A stretch of DNA of 28,699 nt from Schoenoplectus triqueter (GCA_964058805.1 CAXKVV010001261.1:1-28699), one strand, 5' to 3'; counted from the stretch's first letter, positions 1 through 11,432 are shown. Program-made: numbers and translations. The notes: a model not told the origin generated them from the letters alone.

Positions 1-600
1 ATGCAACAAAATAATTAATATCATGGGGCACCTTAGGCCGCTTACAAACATTCATACATACAATCATTACAACACACAAGGCATTGAACATGGCTATACA
101 AACCCACTACTGCAAAACAAAGTTAGAATAGCGCAATAACTTGCACCAAACCGATTGAAACTATTCATAATTCATAATCTAACAATTATGCATGGTTGTG
201 CTCAGTTTCACTTCTTATTATGATCTAGAAACCACTCAAAAGCATCATCTAATGATGGTTAAGTTGCTGTCCAGAAATTGCAGTTTTTCAGTTTTGGCTC
301 TTCAAAGAACAATCTTTAACGATTTGGGCCAAAACGAAGACTCAATTAATCACAGCCCCTTTGGTCAATTCCTAACCCGAAATAGACCCCATTTATAGAC
401 TTGAAACTGAGCCCCAACTTTCAGTTTTTACAACAATTTTACAAACTTGACAAATCTAACACATACCATGCGCATGAACGCATGCCAATTCGTAAAAATC
501 TGAAAAACTCATGCATAACTATCTAGATATACAACTTATGAATAAATCAATCAATTTAGTTTAGTCTTTTGGCCATGATTTATCACATACAACGACCAAA
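1..600 (-). other. Copia untranslated leader / internal region, no recognisable coding
   Basis: This is the sequence just downstream of the PBS on the minus strand. No minus-strand open frame of useful length is present, so gag either starts beyond the left edge or is degraded here. A plus-strand open frame (192-398, 68 codons) has no recognisable features and is antisense to the element; it is treated as chance. Confidence 0.6.
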
Positions 601-613
601 TGCTCTGATACCA
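601..613 (-). other. Primer-binding site, initiator-tRNA-Met type
   Basis: The minus strand reads TGGTATCAGAGCA, the standard copia primer-binding site complementary to the 3' end of plant initiator-tRNA-Met. One base (614) separates it from the LTR end. This fixes both the orientation (minus) and the inner LTR border. Confidence 0.93.
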
Positions 614-1067
614 CTGTTGGAATTTAGTTTGATCAAGCAAGTACACGAACATACGGAATTTTAAATTTTTCGGTGCACAATTCAAACAAGGATCTTGCAT
701 GTGATAAAACTGAACCAAAATCATAGATCTAGACTAAACTATTGTACCTTTGATGCGTGAGTCTTCGGGGAGGCTCGGGGTAGTCTCCTTCTCGCTCGAT
801 TTGCACCGGTACCCGCAAAGACACCAAGCGTAGGCGCCCTCCAAGGTATCCACCGAGGCAGCCCACTATCCGATCTCCTTCGCACTTGCTAGGATGCTAG
901 GGAGACTCTCCTTGTTCTCCTCCACACCACAGTGATTAAACTCCTTTAATCTATGTGAAAAATCTGGTGGAAGATGGGTCTCAACACATGAGATACGCGG
1001 CAGAAATTCAGCAGAGCTTCCGCGCGCGTAAGTGAAAGATCGATGGGTTTCTTGGCTGCCTAGGCCT

Positions 1068-1076
1068 CCTTTTATA
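1068..1076 (-). promoter_or_regulatory. TATA box of the copia LTR
   Basis: The minus strand reads CTCTATAAAAGGAGGCC across this position, a strong plant TATA-box match (TATAAAAGG). It lies about 1.32 kb into the LTR, a sensible place for the U3/R border, with transcription predicted to start about 30 bp further along (near 1040). This is inferred from the motif only. Confidence 0.6.
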
Positions 1077-2210
1077 GAGCCCCAAGGCAGGAGACTCCTC
1101 TCCCATGTCCCTAGGTAGTCTCCCCACGTTCTAGAGTGGAGAACAGCTCAAAACAGCAAAAAAACTGCCGAAAAACTACTGAAAAACTGCTGAAAACGTG
1201 GCAAAACAGCTCCCAACTTCAGCCTTGCCTTCTACCCACGTTTTGGCATAACCACCCACTACTTTAGGCCATGTGCAGCCATTAGAAGGGCCCTAGTTGG
1301 GCTTCATGTGTCCAGAATAGTGAGGTGTCTTGCACTATGGGTATTTGGGCCGAATGAAAGTCGAATGGGGCTGAACCGGGCCGTTTTTGCATCGTTTTCA
1401 TAATTTCAGCCTATTTATCAAATCATTTGATAAATATAATTAATTAGTCATTTTCTATGACTATATATATCTCATGTTTAAGACTCAATTTAATATGTCC
1501 AACATATTAAATGATCAAGGAACGAATAGAGGCACAATCCTCTCACGGTGTGACCCTTTGGGACCTAAATTATTTAGCAATGAGATTAAACCCCTTAATC
1601 TCATAGATTGTGAGCGGCACCCAGCAATATGCATCACAACCCCTAAATAATTCAGACATGAGTGCGGTACTTATATCCCGGTCCTAGGCAACGACAATTG
1701 CCTCATGCTTATTCTATGTCCTATGATATCCCGAATGTTGCAAGGCAAGATCATGTCATCCATTGCAATGCATTCGTATACTATGTGCACCTAGTTGGAT
1801 ATCATCACTCCCGTCGACAAACAAGAGAGACATCAGTCTTCTTGACTCATGCATCCCCTTCATACGAAAGACGTACACTGAGATAAAGCCCTTATGGCTG
1901 CCAGTTACGGACAACGTTAGACGATATCCACAAATGCAAATCAGACGTATAAGAAGATCATTTGTCTCAACCTAAGAATTAGCATCCAAATGAAATACTA
2001 ATGACATCAAACACAATCTTTATAGTATTTCAACATGGGTCATGTCCAATAACATGTCCAACATGCTATTTGTGTAATTAAGACGATAACTCCTTATCTA
2101 GTGATCTGTGAAACACGATCAACACTTAACTTACATACTAATCCATTTATGTTAATTATTGTTCCTAGATAATTAACGGATTAGGGACTTTTAGAGTTTT
2201 TCATTATAAT

Positions 2211-2213
<3 letters not shown>

Positions 2214-2264
<51 letters not shown>
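2214..2264. repeat. (TA)n microsatellite in the LTR
   Basis: An uninterrupted TA dinucleotide run of about 51 bp lies inside the U3 part of the copia LTR. Such runs vary in length and are prone to assembly or polymerase slippage. Confidence 0.97.
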
Positions 2265-2267
<3 letters not shown>

Positions 2268-2397
2268 TCACATTTGAAGTCCAACTCAAAATATAAACAA
2301 TGAATACTCAAGGAACAAATGAAATATCAAATATATCATCCTTTTACATGAAACTAAATACAATCATCCAATGATTGGCTACTAGATCACTACAACA

Positions 2398-2402
2398 CTA
2401 CG
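2398..2402. other. Candidate target-site duplication of the copia element
   Basis: CTACG directly follows the LTR end. It differs by one base from the satellite's usual CGACG at this register. The matching copy beyond the other LTR is outside the window, so the duplication is predicted rather than seen. Confidence 0.4.
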
Positions 2403-5400
2403 CCCTTGGTACGACCGAAAATGAGTCGGGGCGCGCAAAACATGGAAACGGGAGCCGACGCCCTTGGTACGGCCGATAATGAGTCCGGGCACGCAAAACA
2501 TGACAACGCGATACGACACCCTCGTTACCGCCGAAAACGAGTCCGTGCGCGCAAAACAAGAAAATGTGACACGACGCCCTCCGTACCGCCGAAAACGGGA
2601 CCCGACACCTTCGAGACCGCCGAAAACGAGTCCGGACGCGCAAAACATTAAAACGGGACCCGACGCCCTCGGTATCGCCGAAAACGAGTCCGGGCGCGCA
2701 AAACATGAAAACGGGACCCGACGGCCTCGGTACCGCCGAAAATGAGTTCGGGCGCGCAAAACATGACAACAATACCCGACGCCCTCGGTACAGTCAAAAA
2801 TGAGTTCGGGCGCGCAAAACATGAAAACGATACCCGACGCCCTCGATCCCGCCGAAAACGGGACCCGACGCCCTCGAGACCGCCGAAAACGAGTCAGGGA
2901 GCGCAAAACATGAAAACAGGAGCCGACACCCTCGGGACCGCCGAAAACGAGTTGGGGCGCGCAAAACATGAAACGGGAGCCGACGCCCTCGGTACGGCCG
3001 AAAACGAGTCCGAGCGCGCAAAACATGAAAACGCGACCTGACGCCCTCGTTACCGCCGAAAACTAGTCCGGACGCTCAAAAGAAGAAAACGAGACACAAC
3101 GTCCTCGGTACCGCCGAAAACGAGTCCTGGCGCGCAAAACATGAAAACGGGACCCGACACCCTCGGTACCGCCGAAAACGAGTCCGGGCGCGCAAAACAT
3201 GAAAACGGGACCCGACGCCATCGGTACCGCAGAAAATGAGTCCGTGCGCGCAAAACAAGAAAATGAGACACGACGCCCTCGGTACCGCCGAAAACGGGAC
3301 CCGACGCCTTCGAGACCGCCGAAAACGAGTCCGGGCGCGCAAAACATTAAAACGGGACCCGACGCCCTCGGTATCGCCGAAAACGAGTCCGGGCGCGCAA
3401 AACATGACAACGGGACCCGACGGCCTCGGTACCGCCGAAAATGAGTTCGGGCGCGCAAAACATGAAAACGATACCCGACGCCCTCGATATCGCCGAAAAC
3501 GGGGCCTGACGCCCTCGAGACAGCCGAAAACGAGTCCGGGCGCGCAAAACATTAAAACGGGACCCGACGGCCTCGGTACCGCCGAAAATGAGTCCGAGCG
3601 CGCAAAACAGGAAAACGCGACCTGACGCCCTCGTTACCGCCGAAAACGAGTCCGCGCGCGCAAAAGAAGAAAACGAGACACGACGTCCTCGGTACCGCCG
3701 AAAACGTGTCCGGGCGCGCAAAACATGGAAACTGGATCCGAGGCCCTCGGTACCGTCGAAAACGAGTCCGGGCGCGCAAATCATGGAAACGAGATCCGAC
3801 GCCCTCGGTACCGCCGAAAACGAGTCCGAGCGCGCAAAACAAGAAAATGAGCCACGACGCCCTCGGTACCGCCGAAAACGGGACCCGACGCCTTCGAGAC
3901 CGCCGAAAATGAGTCCGGGCGCGCAAAACATTAAAACGGGACCCGACGCCCTTGGTATCGCCGAAAACGAGTCCGGGCGCGCAAAACATGAAAACGGGAC
4001 CCGATAGCCTCGGTACCGCCGAAAATGAGTTCGGGCGCGCAAAACATGAAAACGATACCCGACGCCCTCGATACCGCCGAAAACGGGACCCGACGCCCTC
4101 GAGACCGCCGAAAACGAGTTAGGGAGCGCAAAACATGAAAACAGGAGCCGACGCCCTCGGGACCGCCGAAAACGAGTCGAGGCGCGCAAAACATGAAACG
4201 GGAGCCGACGCCCTCGGTGCGGCCGAAAACGAGTCCGGGCGCGCAAAACATGAAAACGGGACCCGACAACCTCGGTATCGCCGAAAACGAGTCCGGGCGC
4301 GCAAAACATGAAAACGGGACCCGACGGCCTCGGTACCGCCGAAAATGAGTTCGGGCGCGCAAAACATGAAAACGATACCCGACGCCCTCGATACCGTCGA
4401 AAACGGGACCCGACGCCCTCGAGACCGCCGAAAACGAGTTAGGGAGCGCAAAACATGAAAATAGGAGCCGACGCCCTCGGGACCGCCGAAAACGAGTCGG
4501 GGCGCGCAAAACATGAAACGGGAGCCGACGCCCTCGGTACGGCCGAAAACGAGTCCGGGCGCGCAAAACATGAAAACGCGACCTGACGCCCTCGTTACCG
4601 CCGAAAACTAGTCCGGGCGCGCAAAAAAAGAAAACGAGACACGACGTCCTCGGTATCGCTGAAAACGAGTCTGGGCGTGCAAAACATGAAAACGGGATCT
4701 GAAGCCCTCGGTACCGCCAAAAACGAGTCCGGGCGCGCAAAACATGAAAACGGTACCCGACGCCCTCGGTACCGCCGAAAATGGGTCCGGGCGCGCAAAA
4801 CAAGAAAATGAGACACGACGCCCTCGGTACCGCCGAAAACGGGACCCGACGCCTTCGAGACCGCCGAAAACGAGCCCGGGCACGCAAAACATTAAAACGG
4901 GACCCGACGCCCTCGGTATCGCCGAAAACGAGTCCCGGCGCGCAAAACATGAAAACGGGACCCGACGGCCTCGGTACCGCCGAAAATGAGTTCGGGCGCG
5001 CAAAACATGAAAACGATATCCGACGCCCTCGATATCGCCGAAAACGGGGCCCGACGCCCTCGAGACAGCCGAAAATGTGTCCGGGCGCTCAAAACATTAA
5101 AACGGGACCCGACGCCCTCAGTACGGCCGAAAACGAGTCCGGGCGCGCAAAACATGAAAACGGGACCCGACAACTTCGGTACTGCCGAAAAGGAGTCCGG
5201 GCGCCCAAAACATGAAAACGAGACCCGACGCCCCCGGTACCGCCGATAACCAGTCCGTGCGCGCAAAATTTCAAAACGGGACCCGACGACCTCGGTACCG
5301 CCGAAAACGTGTCCGGGCGCCCAAAACATTAAAACGGGACCCGACGGCCTCGGTACCGCCGAAAACGAGTCCGGGCGCGCAAAACATGAAAACGGGACCC

Positions 5401-5580
5401 AACGGCCTCGGTACCGCCGAAAATGAGTTCGGGCGCGCAAAACATGAAAACGATACCCAACGCCCTTGATACCGCCGAAAACGGGACCCGACGCCCTCGA
5501 GACCGCCGAAAAAGAGTCCGGGTGCGCAAAACATGAAAACGCGACCTGACTCCCTCGTTACCGCCGAAAACTAGTCCGGG

Positions 5581-5585
5581 CGCGC
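5581..5585. other. Target-site duplication, left copy (CGCGC)
   Basis: CGCGC immediately precedes the TG end of the 6-kb element and is repeated immediately after its CA end at 11594-11598. Removing the element and one CGCGC restores a normal satellite monomer. Confidence 0.85.
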
Positions 5586-5897
5586 TGTGCGACCCTTTTT
5601 CGCGCGCCGCCGCACCGCCGCTGGGCGATGGGTTCGCGGAAGAAGGACACGGAGATCCCTCCCGAGCGTGCATCTGCTGGGTGCCGGCCGATTCTGCCGT
5701 TTAGAGAGATTTGGATGCACATTCAGGGGGTTTTTTTAGTGATTGTGAGTTCTTGTAGATTCCGATGGGCGCAAGCCCCCACCGTTAATTATCCTGGGCT
5801 ACTAACCTCGAGGCACCTCTGGATCTTTGGAAGAGAGAAGCAAATAGTATAGTTAAAAGATGGTCAAGTGGTCGTCTAGGTTCATAAAAAGGGGTCC

Positions 5898-6070
5898 ATG
5901 GAAGACGAACCTACAAACAGATCGGTTCAGTCTTTATTCAACCCTGTGGAAGACGAACCTACAAACAGATCGGTTCAATCTCTACTTAATTCTATGGAAG
6001 ACAAACCTACAAACAGATCGGTTTTGTCCTATGGAAGACGAACCTACAAACAGATCGGTTCAGTCCATGC
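5898..6070. repeat. 48-bp tandem repeat inside the 6-kb element
   Basis: Four units start with TGGAAGACGAACCTACAAAC or close variants near 5898, 5946, 5994 and 6031 (spacing 48, 48 and 37 bp); each continues into AGATCGGTT. The second element copy has instead two such starts 134 bp apart (25271 and 25405), so this section expands independently in each copy. Related short motifs (CTACTACAGAACGG/ATTCAATC) are scattered to about 6510. Confidence 0.88.
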
Positions 6071-6594
6071 CACCTCGAGATGTAACCTTACTACAGACCA
6101 GGTTAGTCTCTTCAGAGGGGCTTGAGGTGAGTCTACATACAGAACGACTCGACCTCCGTTGATCTAGAAGATAAACCTACTACAGAACGGTTCAATCTTA
6201 ACTAGTCAACAACCAATCACACAAAATACAACTCGAAGCACTGAGCCGGTTGATCTTGAGGTTGGTGAATCAGGAGAAGGGTGGATATGGCCCACGTGTT
6301 TCTTCTCACCGATCTTCTATATCATGAATTCGAAGCACTAAGCCGATTCATAAACCTAGGAAACACAATTACACACAATGTCAAACCTGAAACGCTGGGC
6401 CAGCTTAACATTGAGGCATGTATTAGTGAAGGAACCTACCTACAGAACGGTTCACATTCACTGTTTTGTGGATGAATCTACTACAGAACGATTCAATCTC
6501 ACAGTCTCGGGAGATGAGCCAGAAGACAAACTTATCGACGGATGAGTTCAGTCTTGCTAGTTCAAATGGTCATGAATTACTTGTTCATGACACC

Positions 6595-6940
6595 GAGTCA
6601 TTAAGATGTCACTTCTCTCGGACATCATAATGTTCTTCTTCTTCAAAGTCGACATATCTCTCCATGCTGATGTCGTGTCTTTGGTCATTCTTCAGCGAGC
6701 GTCAAGATGTTCTTGTCTCGACTAATCATTCTACATGTTGCATTACTTGTGCAAAATCACTATGTTGCCCTACATCCCTCGTGTGAGCGTATTCAGTCAT
6801 GAGTTACTTGCTCATGGTAGTGAGTCATTAAGATGTCACCTCTCTAGGACATCGTAATGTTCTTCTTCCTCAGAGTTGACATACATTTCCATGTTAATAT
6901 CGCAGCTCTGGTTATTCTTCATCAAACGTCAAGATGTTCC
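6595..6940. repeat. About 230-bp imperfect tandem duplication
   Basis: A block beginning GTCATTAAGATGTCAC near 6597 and running into GCGTCAAGATGTTC near 6696 recurs from about 6826 to 6935. The second element copy keeps the second member (about 26141-26250), but its first member is shortened (near 25972-26030). Confidence 0.7.
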
Positions 6941-7190
6941 TGTCTCGACGTATCTCCTCATGTTGCTATCGAAGCCTTAATCATCCTACGTCAAGATGTT
7001 CCTATCTCGACGTATCTTATTATTCTTCATCAAGTGTCAAGATGTTCTTGTCTCGACATATCTTCTCATGTTGCTATCAAAGCCTTAATCATCCTACGTC
7101 AAGATGTTCTTGTCTCAACGTATCTTCTCATGTTGCTATCGAAGCTTTAGTCATCCTACGTCAAAATGTTCTTGTCTTGACTAATCGTTC
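6928..7190. repeat. About 61-bp tandem repeat
   Basis: Units begin CGTCAAGATGTTC (near 6928, 6989, 7034, 7098 and 7159) and run through CTCATGTTGCTATC. The unit near 6989 is shortened to about 46 bp. The homologous array in the other copy (26243-26455) has regular 62-bp spacing. The open frames across it repeat a short Cys/Ser-rich peptide and are judged non-coding. Confidence 0.88.
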
Positions 7191-7279
7191 TAAAGGTTAT
7201 ATCATGTGTGCAAACATTCTCATGTGGCTCTACAATCCTTATGTGAGCTTATTTACTCATTTCTAAAATGCACAAAGTC

Positions 7280-7322
7280 TATTATATAATATCTTCCATT
7301 ATTATTCCTATTATAAAGATGC

Positions 7323-7360
<38 letters not shown>

Positions 7361-8515
7361 TTTTTATTTCTTAAACTCTATTTATCTATGTAGAAAAATT
7401 ATTTACAAAAATAATAGGAAAAAGGGGTTAGCTATTAACTAGAATTTTATTTATATTTTTGGGATTTTTATAATAGCTAAAATAGTAGAATTTTATTTTT
7501 ATTATTTCTAAACTCTATTTATTTTGTAGAGATCACTTACAAGAATAATAGAAAATAAAATGGCTATGATTTTTTTATTTGTATTTTTAAAATAGCCAAA
7601 GTAATAGAATTTTATTATTATATTCTATTATGTTGAAACACTATTCATTATGTAGGAATTATTTACAAAATCAAAAGATGGTTAGCTATATTATTTTTTA
7701 TTATTATTATTTTTTATTTTTTTATTTTTAAAATCTATAATAGCTAAAAAGAAAACATTATTATTATTCTATCCTATTTATTATACTATTCATTATATAT
7801 TTTTATTATTTCTATTTATTATCCATAGAAAAATATAAGATTTTTTTATTATTACTATTATTAGTTGAAAAAAATAGCCATGAGAGATGAAATTCATTAT
7901 ATTTTTATTACAACTATTATTTTTATTGCATTTTATCCATCAAAATATTTTTATTGTATATTTGTATAGAAATAACAAAAGAAATGCAATTCATTTTATT
8001 ATAAAACTATATTATCATTCTTTATTATAGAAGAAAATGTATTTACTATCTATTATCATGGTAGTATATATTTTTGTATATTTTTTTTACTATTTATTTT
8101 TATTATTATTTTTACAGAAAATATCAACATAATATCTATCATTATTTATTTTTATTTATCAAAGAATATAGCTAATCTCATTATTTATTATGGCATATTA
8201 CTATCATCATTATTATTTCATGGAAAATCACTTGAAAAATCAGTAAAACTATTATTCATGATTTTATTTGAATTTTTGGGTTTTTTATAGTATTTAAAAT
8301 GACAAGTCAAAGCTAAGTCAAATATATCAATATATGTAATGTCTTTTGCTTTTAAATTGTTTTATCATGATTATATTTTTAAAACTGGAATATTATCATA
8401 TAGAAAAATAGTATGAAAAATAAGGAAACTTTAGAAACAAATTTGAGTCAATTTGGAGTTCAGGAGCATTTTCAAATGATTTATTTATTCTATATCATCA
8501 CTATTCTGCTATTAT
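7280..8515. other. AT-rich low-complexity stretch of the element, no gene
   Basis: About 1.2 kb consists almost entirely of A and T, with TTATT and AATAGC motifs and recurring phrases such as ATAATAGCTAAAA. It includes an ATT trinucleotide run at about 7328-7360. No credible open frame is present. It aligns well with 26540-27745 of the second copy, so it is a conserved part of the element and not random filler. Confidence 0.85.
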
Positions 8516-8519
8516 CTAA

Positions 8520-8720
8520 TTAATGGGCTTAATGGACTGGGCCAGATTAATTTTCTTTTAATTTTGCTGCTGCTGGGCCCATTTGTTTTATTTTCGTAGA
8601 GTTGGGCCTCTATCCCTAGTTTGGGCTAGTTTAAATTATTTTCTTTCGCTGATTGGACTCGGGCCTATTTCATTAATTTCCTCAATATTGGACCGGCCTT
8701 TTTCCTTTGAATCAATTGGG
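8520..8720. promoter_or_regulatory. Cluster of GGGCC/GCCCA motifs (possible promoter-like region)
   Basis: TGGGCTTAAT, ACTGGGCCAG, GCTGGGCCCAT, GTTGGGCCTC, TTTGGGCTAG, CTCGGGCCTA and ATTGGGCTGCCC occur within about 200 bp. GCCCA/TGGGCC elements are known from plant promoters. The cluster sits exactly where this copy stops resembling the second copy, which has its own unrelated GGGCC cluster at the same place. Promoter function is inferred. Confidence 0.4.
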
Positions 8721-10004
8721 CTGCCCATTATCCCTCTTTTAAACTGTCAATCGTTAGATCTTCTTACGATTAGTGCTAAGAGAAAGAACAGTTTAGATAC
8801 GCCCTATGATCTTCCTTTTTAAACTTAAACTTTTGAACGTCGCTAGATTACTCTGAGATTCGCGTTAGAAGTCTCGATTGATTTACAACGTTCCTTTCTC
8901 TTTCTACTCGGATGCGGATCCTGCTAGAAAGCGGGCTGTCGGGTCCTTCTCCTCCCGTCACCGGAGCGCCTCCGCGTCAACACCTTGAGCATCGCCGGAG
9001 TGAGGAGAATCTATTAGTAGTCTTCGTTTCGTCCGATTTGCCGCCTACTGCCGGCGACACCAGTGCTGATCGGTGTTGTTCGGTACCTCTTTTCTGCCTT
9101 CAGTACCGGTTGAATATTATCAATTCTTGATCGTTATCTTCAACGTCTGGACGTCTAATTGTGCCAATTCTCTATTGAGCCTAGCGATTTTAGTGACAAT
9201 CGTAAAGCTAGAGCATCAAGTAACGAATAACAGTTTCTGAATACTGTACATTCCAGTTATTATTGCTAAACCTGATATTGCACACCAATTGTGACTTCTT
9301 GTGAAAGCCGGTATACAAGCAATTAGAACACACTCGAGGCCGAGAGACTTTAGTCTTCGATCAATCACGAGTAATAGTTAGGAGGCAATATGCTTGCTCT
9401 TCTACTAACTTTTTTACTAATCCTTTCTTTCCCTTTCTTCTTTGAGCTGATGCTTAATTTAAGCAAATTGAAACGAAGCAACCAAAAAAATTGAAACGAA
9501 GAATGAATCAAAAGTTGAAAATATTCAAAAGAAACGGTCAGAGAATTGAAATGAAAAGTTTCAACAGAAAAATGAAAATTCAAACAAGATGAAAAAAAAA
9601 CTTCATCTTTACTTGCAAGAATTCTATATTTTTTTTTTTTAAGAAAGGGAATTACACTTGCCAAACCTTAGGATGTATGCACAATTGGTGAAATCTGTGG
9701 AGGGAGGATTAGTGTGATCTAATTGAGAGATTCAATTGAATCTACTATCAATTGATCAATCTCCATTTCTTCTTGCTTCTCCTTGGATCTTGATCATTGC
9801 TTCTTCCTTTCTCCAATTGGGATCAATTAACTAGGGTTTGGCTGTTTTTGCTAAGTTCTCAGGCCCTTGGCCGAGATCGATTAGCCTAGGCGAGGCCTTT
9901 GCTGGAGAATACAATGTATCTATGGGTGTTTCTTTTACTGGTTTGAAGAGTGTAACAATGTTTCTTTGCTGAAAATCTGAAGACCCTTTTTCTTGGCTGT
10001 TAAA

Positions 10005-10016
10005 GGCTTATATAGC
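10005..10016 (-). promoter_or_regulatory. TATA-like box, minus strand
   Basis: The minus strand reads GCTATATAAGCC, a good match to a plant TATA box. If the element is a minus-strand LTR, this would be the U3/R boundary, with U3 about 1.6 kb and an unusually long R-U5 of about 4.4 kb. There is no experimental support in the sequence. Confidence 0.35.
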
Positions 10017-11234
10017 ACTCAATTGGAGATTAATTGTTAAATTGTGTTTCTTGCAACACAATTTGTGTTTCTTCCCTCCCACGGATCGATGACATGGCTA
10101 CATCCCGTCCCTTCTTTCAATAATTCAACGATATGGATCAATCCGAGTTGTGTTTGTTGTTGTTATGGGTTAAGCTTCGGATTAGCAACAGGGCAATGTG
10201 ACCACAACTCACCATCCCTCGTTCTTTCTTTCAAACACCGAATTGATCAATTCTTGGTACATGCTCTTGATCATGTGCACCGGTTCCAGTGAGTAATCAT
10301 GTAAGCATCAACTGTTTTATGCCAGCAACTACTCTAACCGCATCGTGGGGCCCACATAGTGCCTTCTAAACCGCCAATTCATTCAATTACTCCCCGGATC
10401 ACCCTATTGAATTTTATACCCGAATTACTTCTCCCCTGATGCGAGTGATGTACAGTGCACCATCTTCAAAATAAATTATTTCAATGGATTCTACTCGCCA
10501 AGGGCTTTCCAACGGTATATTATTTGTCAAATTCCGTCGCCGTTTGAGTGCTTTTCCATTTTCGGTTTATTTTCTGTTGAAAATTCGGGTCAGCAGGGAG
10601 GGTAATTCGCACCAGGGAAGAAGGAGTGTATTTCTGTCCTAGTGGGACCCGTTCCCAGTGAGAGAAACAAAGGAAGAACAAGAGAGGGAGGTGATGTGGT
10701 GCGGGTGGACTAGGTGCACGTGAACCGGCCCCACGTGTCATGTTTAATGAGATACAACAATGGTGCGCCGAGTTTACGTAATTTTTTATTCTTTCAAAAA
10801 TTCTCTCCAGCGCCATTTAGGTGTCTTCAATGTTTGGCAGCCCCAAATTGTACCCAGATAAGTTCCTTGCTCCAAGTTGCACCCTTAAAAGCCCCTTGAT
10901 CAAATCCTGACCCTTGGATTTATCTGATTTTCTTTCTCCAATTAATTTTAATAGATCCCTTCATCCAAAAATCATGAAATTTTCACCAAAATTCTCTAAA
11001 TTCATGATGATCACCTTTGTATTTTTATATTCCCATTTTACCCCTGTTTCTCTGAATTAAAAATTATTTTATCCATAAAACCCTATTTCTTCCTCCATAT
11101 CAATCCCAGATTTCATTTGTAGCTCAGTGTCTCTGCCAATTCTCTCTCTCTTGCAGAAACCACCCTAACTAAATACCAATTAGACTTATATTGATATTTA
11201 TTAGGGTTTGATCTGATCAACAGTTGATTACATG

Positions 11235-11432
11235 TCAACAGTTGATACAAATCTAGACTGGATCAGATGGTTGCTCCCAGCTTTGGCACCTGATCAGTCT
11301 TGTGAGATTGACTTTCAATCCCTTAATATGAGGGTGACTTGGTCAAAGAACTGACTACTTATCAGTAATTGACACAAATCAAAGCATGGTTAGGTGGTTG
11401 CTCACAGCTTTGGCACCAGGTCAGCCTTGAAA
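11235..11432. repeat. Diverged 127-bp tandem duplication
   Basis: A segment with GTTGATACAAATC, GTGGTTGCTC-like sequence and CAGCTTTGGCACC near 11241-11302 recurs near 11368-11430 as AATTGACACAAATC ... CACAGCTTTGGCACCAGG. The starts are about 127 bp apart. It lies near one terminus of the 6-kb element. Confidence 0.7.

Larger units (their letters stand above)
1..2397 (-). mobile_element. Ty1/copia LTR retrotransposon, 5' part, minus strand (runs off left edge)
   Basis: Read on the minus strand, an LTR (2397 down to 615) is followed by a one-base spacer, a primer-binding site matching plant initiator-tRNA-Met, and an untranslated leader that continues past the left edge. The LTR has TG...CA ends, with TGTTGGAATT at one end on the plus strand and CACTACAACA at the other. 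This combination is typical of Ty1/copia elements. No gag, protease, integrase or RT coding sequence falls in the window; those would lie left of position 1. The lineage within copia cannot be assigned. The element abuts the satellite at 2397/2398, so it inserted into, or at the edge of, the array. Confidence 0.85.
615..2397 (-). repeat. Copia 5' LTR (about 1,783 bp)
   Basis: The inner boundary is fixed by the primer-binding site: TGTTGGAA begins at 615, one base after the PBS. The outer boundary at 2397 (ACAACA) is where satellite sequence begins; it is a degenerate match to the expected TCCAACA terminal inverted repeat. A TATA box on the minus strand at about 1076-1068 gives a U3 of roughly 1.35 kb and an R-U5 of roughly 0.4 kb. 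A (TA)n tract lies near the 5' end of U3. The second LTR is outside the window, so LTR-LTR divergence and age cannot be judged. Short open frames inside (for example 1662-1886) are taken as chance. Confidence 0.85.
2398..5585 (+). repeat. 58-bp CpG-rich satellite, block A
   Basis: This is a tandem array with a 58-bp monomer. In order, the monomer contains CCGACGCCCTCGGTACCGCC, then GAAAACGAGTCCGGGCGCGC, then AAAACATGAAAACGGGAC. The consensus is about 64% GC with ten CpG sites. Some units are only 31 bp: they lack the 27 bp between two GAAAAC motifs and so join CCGAAAAC directly to GGGACCCGACGCC (examples near 2590, 2860, 3297, 3505, 3885 and 4085). Variants such as AAAACATTAAAAC, AAGAAAATGAGACAC and AAATGAGTTCGGG recur in a fixed order, giving higher-order repeats: 3199-3444 recurs at 4744-4989. 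All long open frames here come from the stop-poor monomer. The right end is interrupted by the 6-kb element. Confidence 0.97.

Noticed and set aside
192..398. 68-codon plus-strand open frame in the copia leader
   Set aside because: It is antisense to the element, short, and has no recognisable domain or context.
2398..5585. Ribosomal intergenic-spacer subrepeats as the identity of the GC-rich 58-bp unit
   Set aside because: No 18S, 25S or 5S sequence or Pol I promoter motif is present in the window. The origin from a spacer cannot be supported without a database search.
2382..5673. Numerous overlapping long open frames on both strands (60-340 codons) in block A
   Set aside because: They are translations of the tandem monomer in shifting frames, overlap on both strands, have no domain, and appear wherever the satellite is present.
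5628..6162. 74-, 75- and 100-codon open frames near the start of the 6-kb element
   Set aside because: They overlap each other in different frames across a 48-bp repeat and are not kept intact in the homologous region 25000-25535.
6857..7266. 97- and 110-codon open frames in the 61-bp repeats
   Set aside because: They encode a short repeated peptide dictated by the tandem DNA repeat. The frames are not preserved in the second copy, where repeat spacing differs.
8583..9130. 79- and 72-codon open frames after the GGGCC cluster, considered as a captured host gene
   Set aside because: There is no domain, no splice structure I can support, and no counterpart in the second copy.
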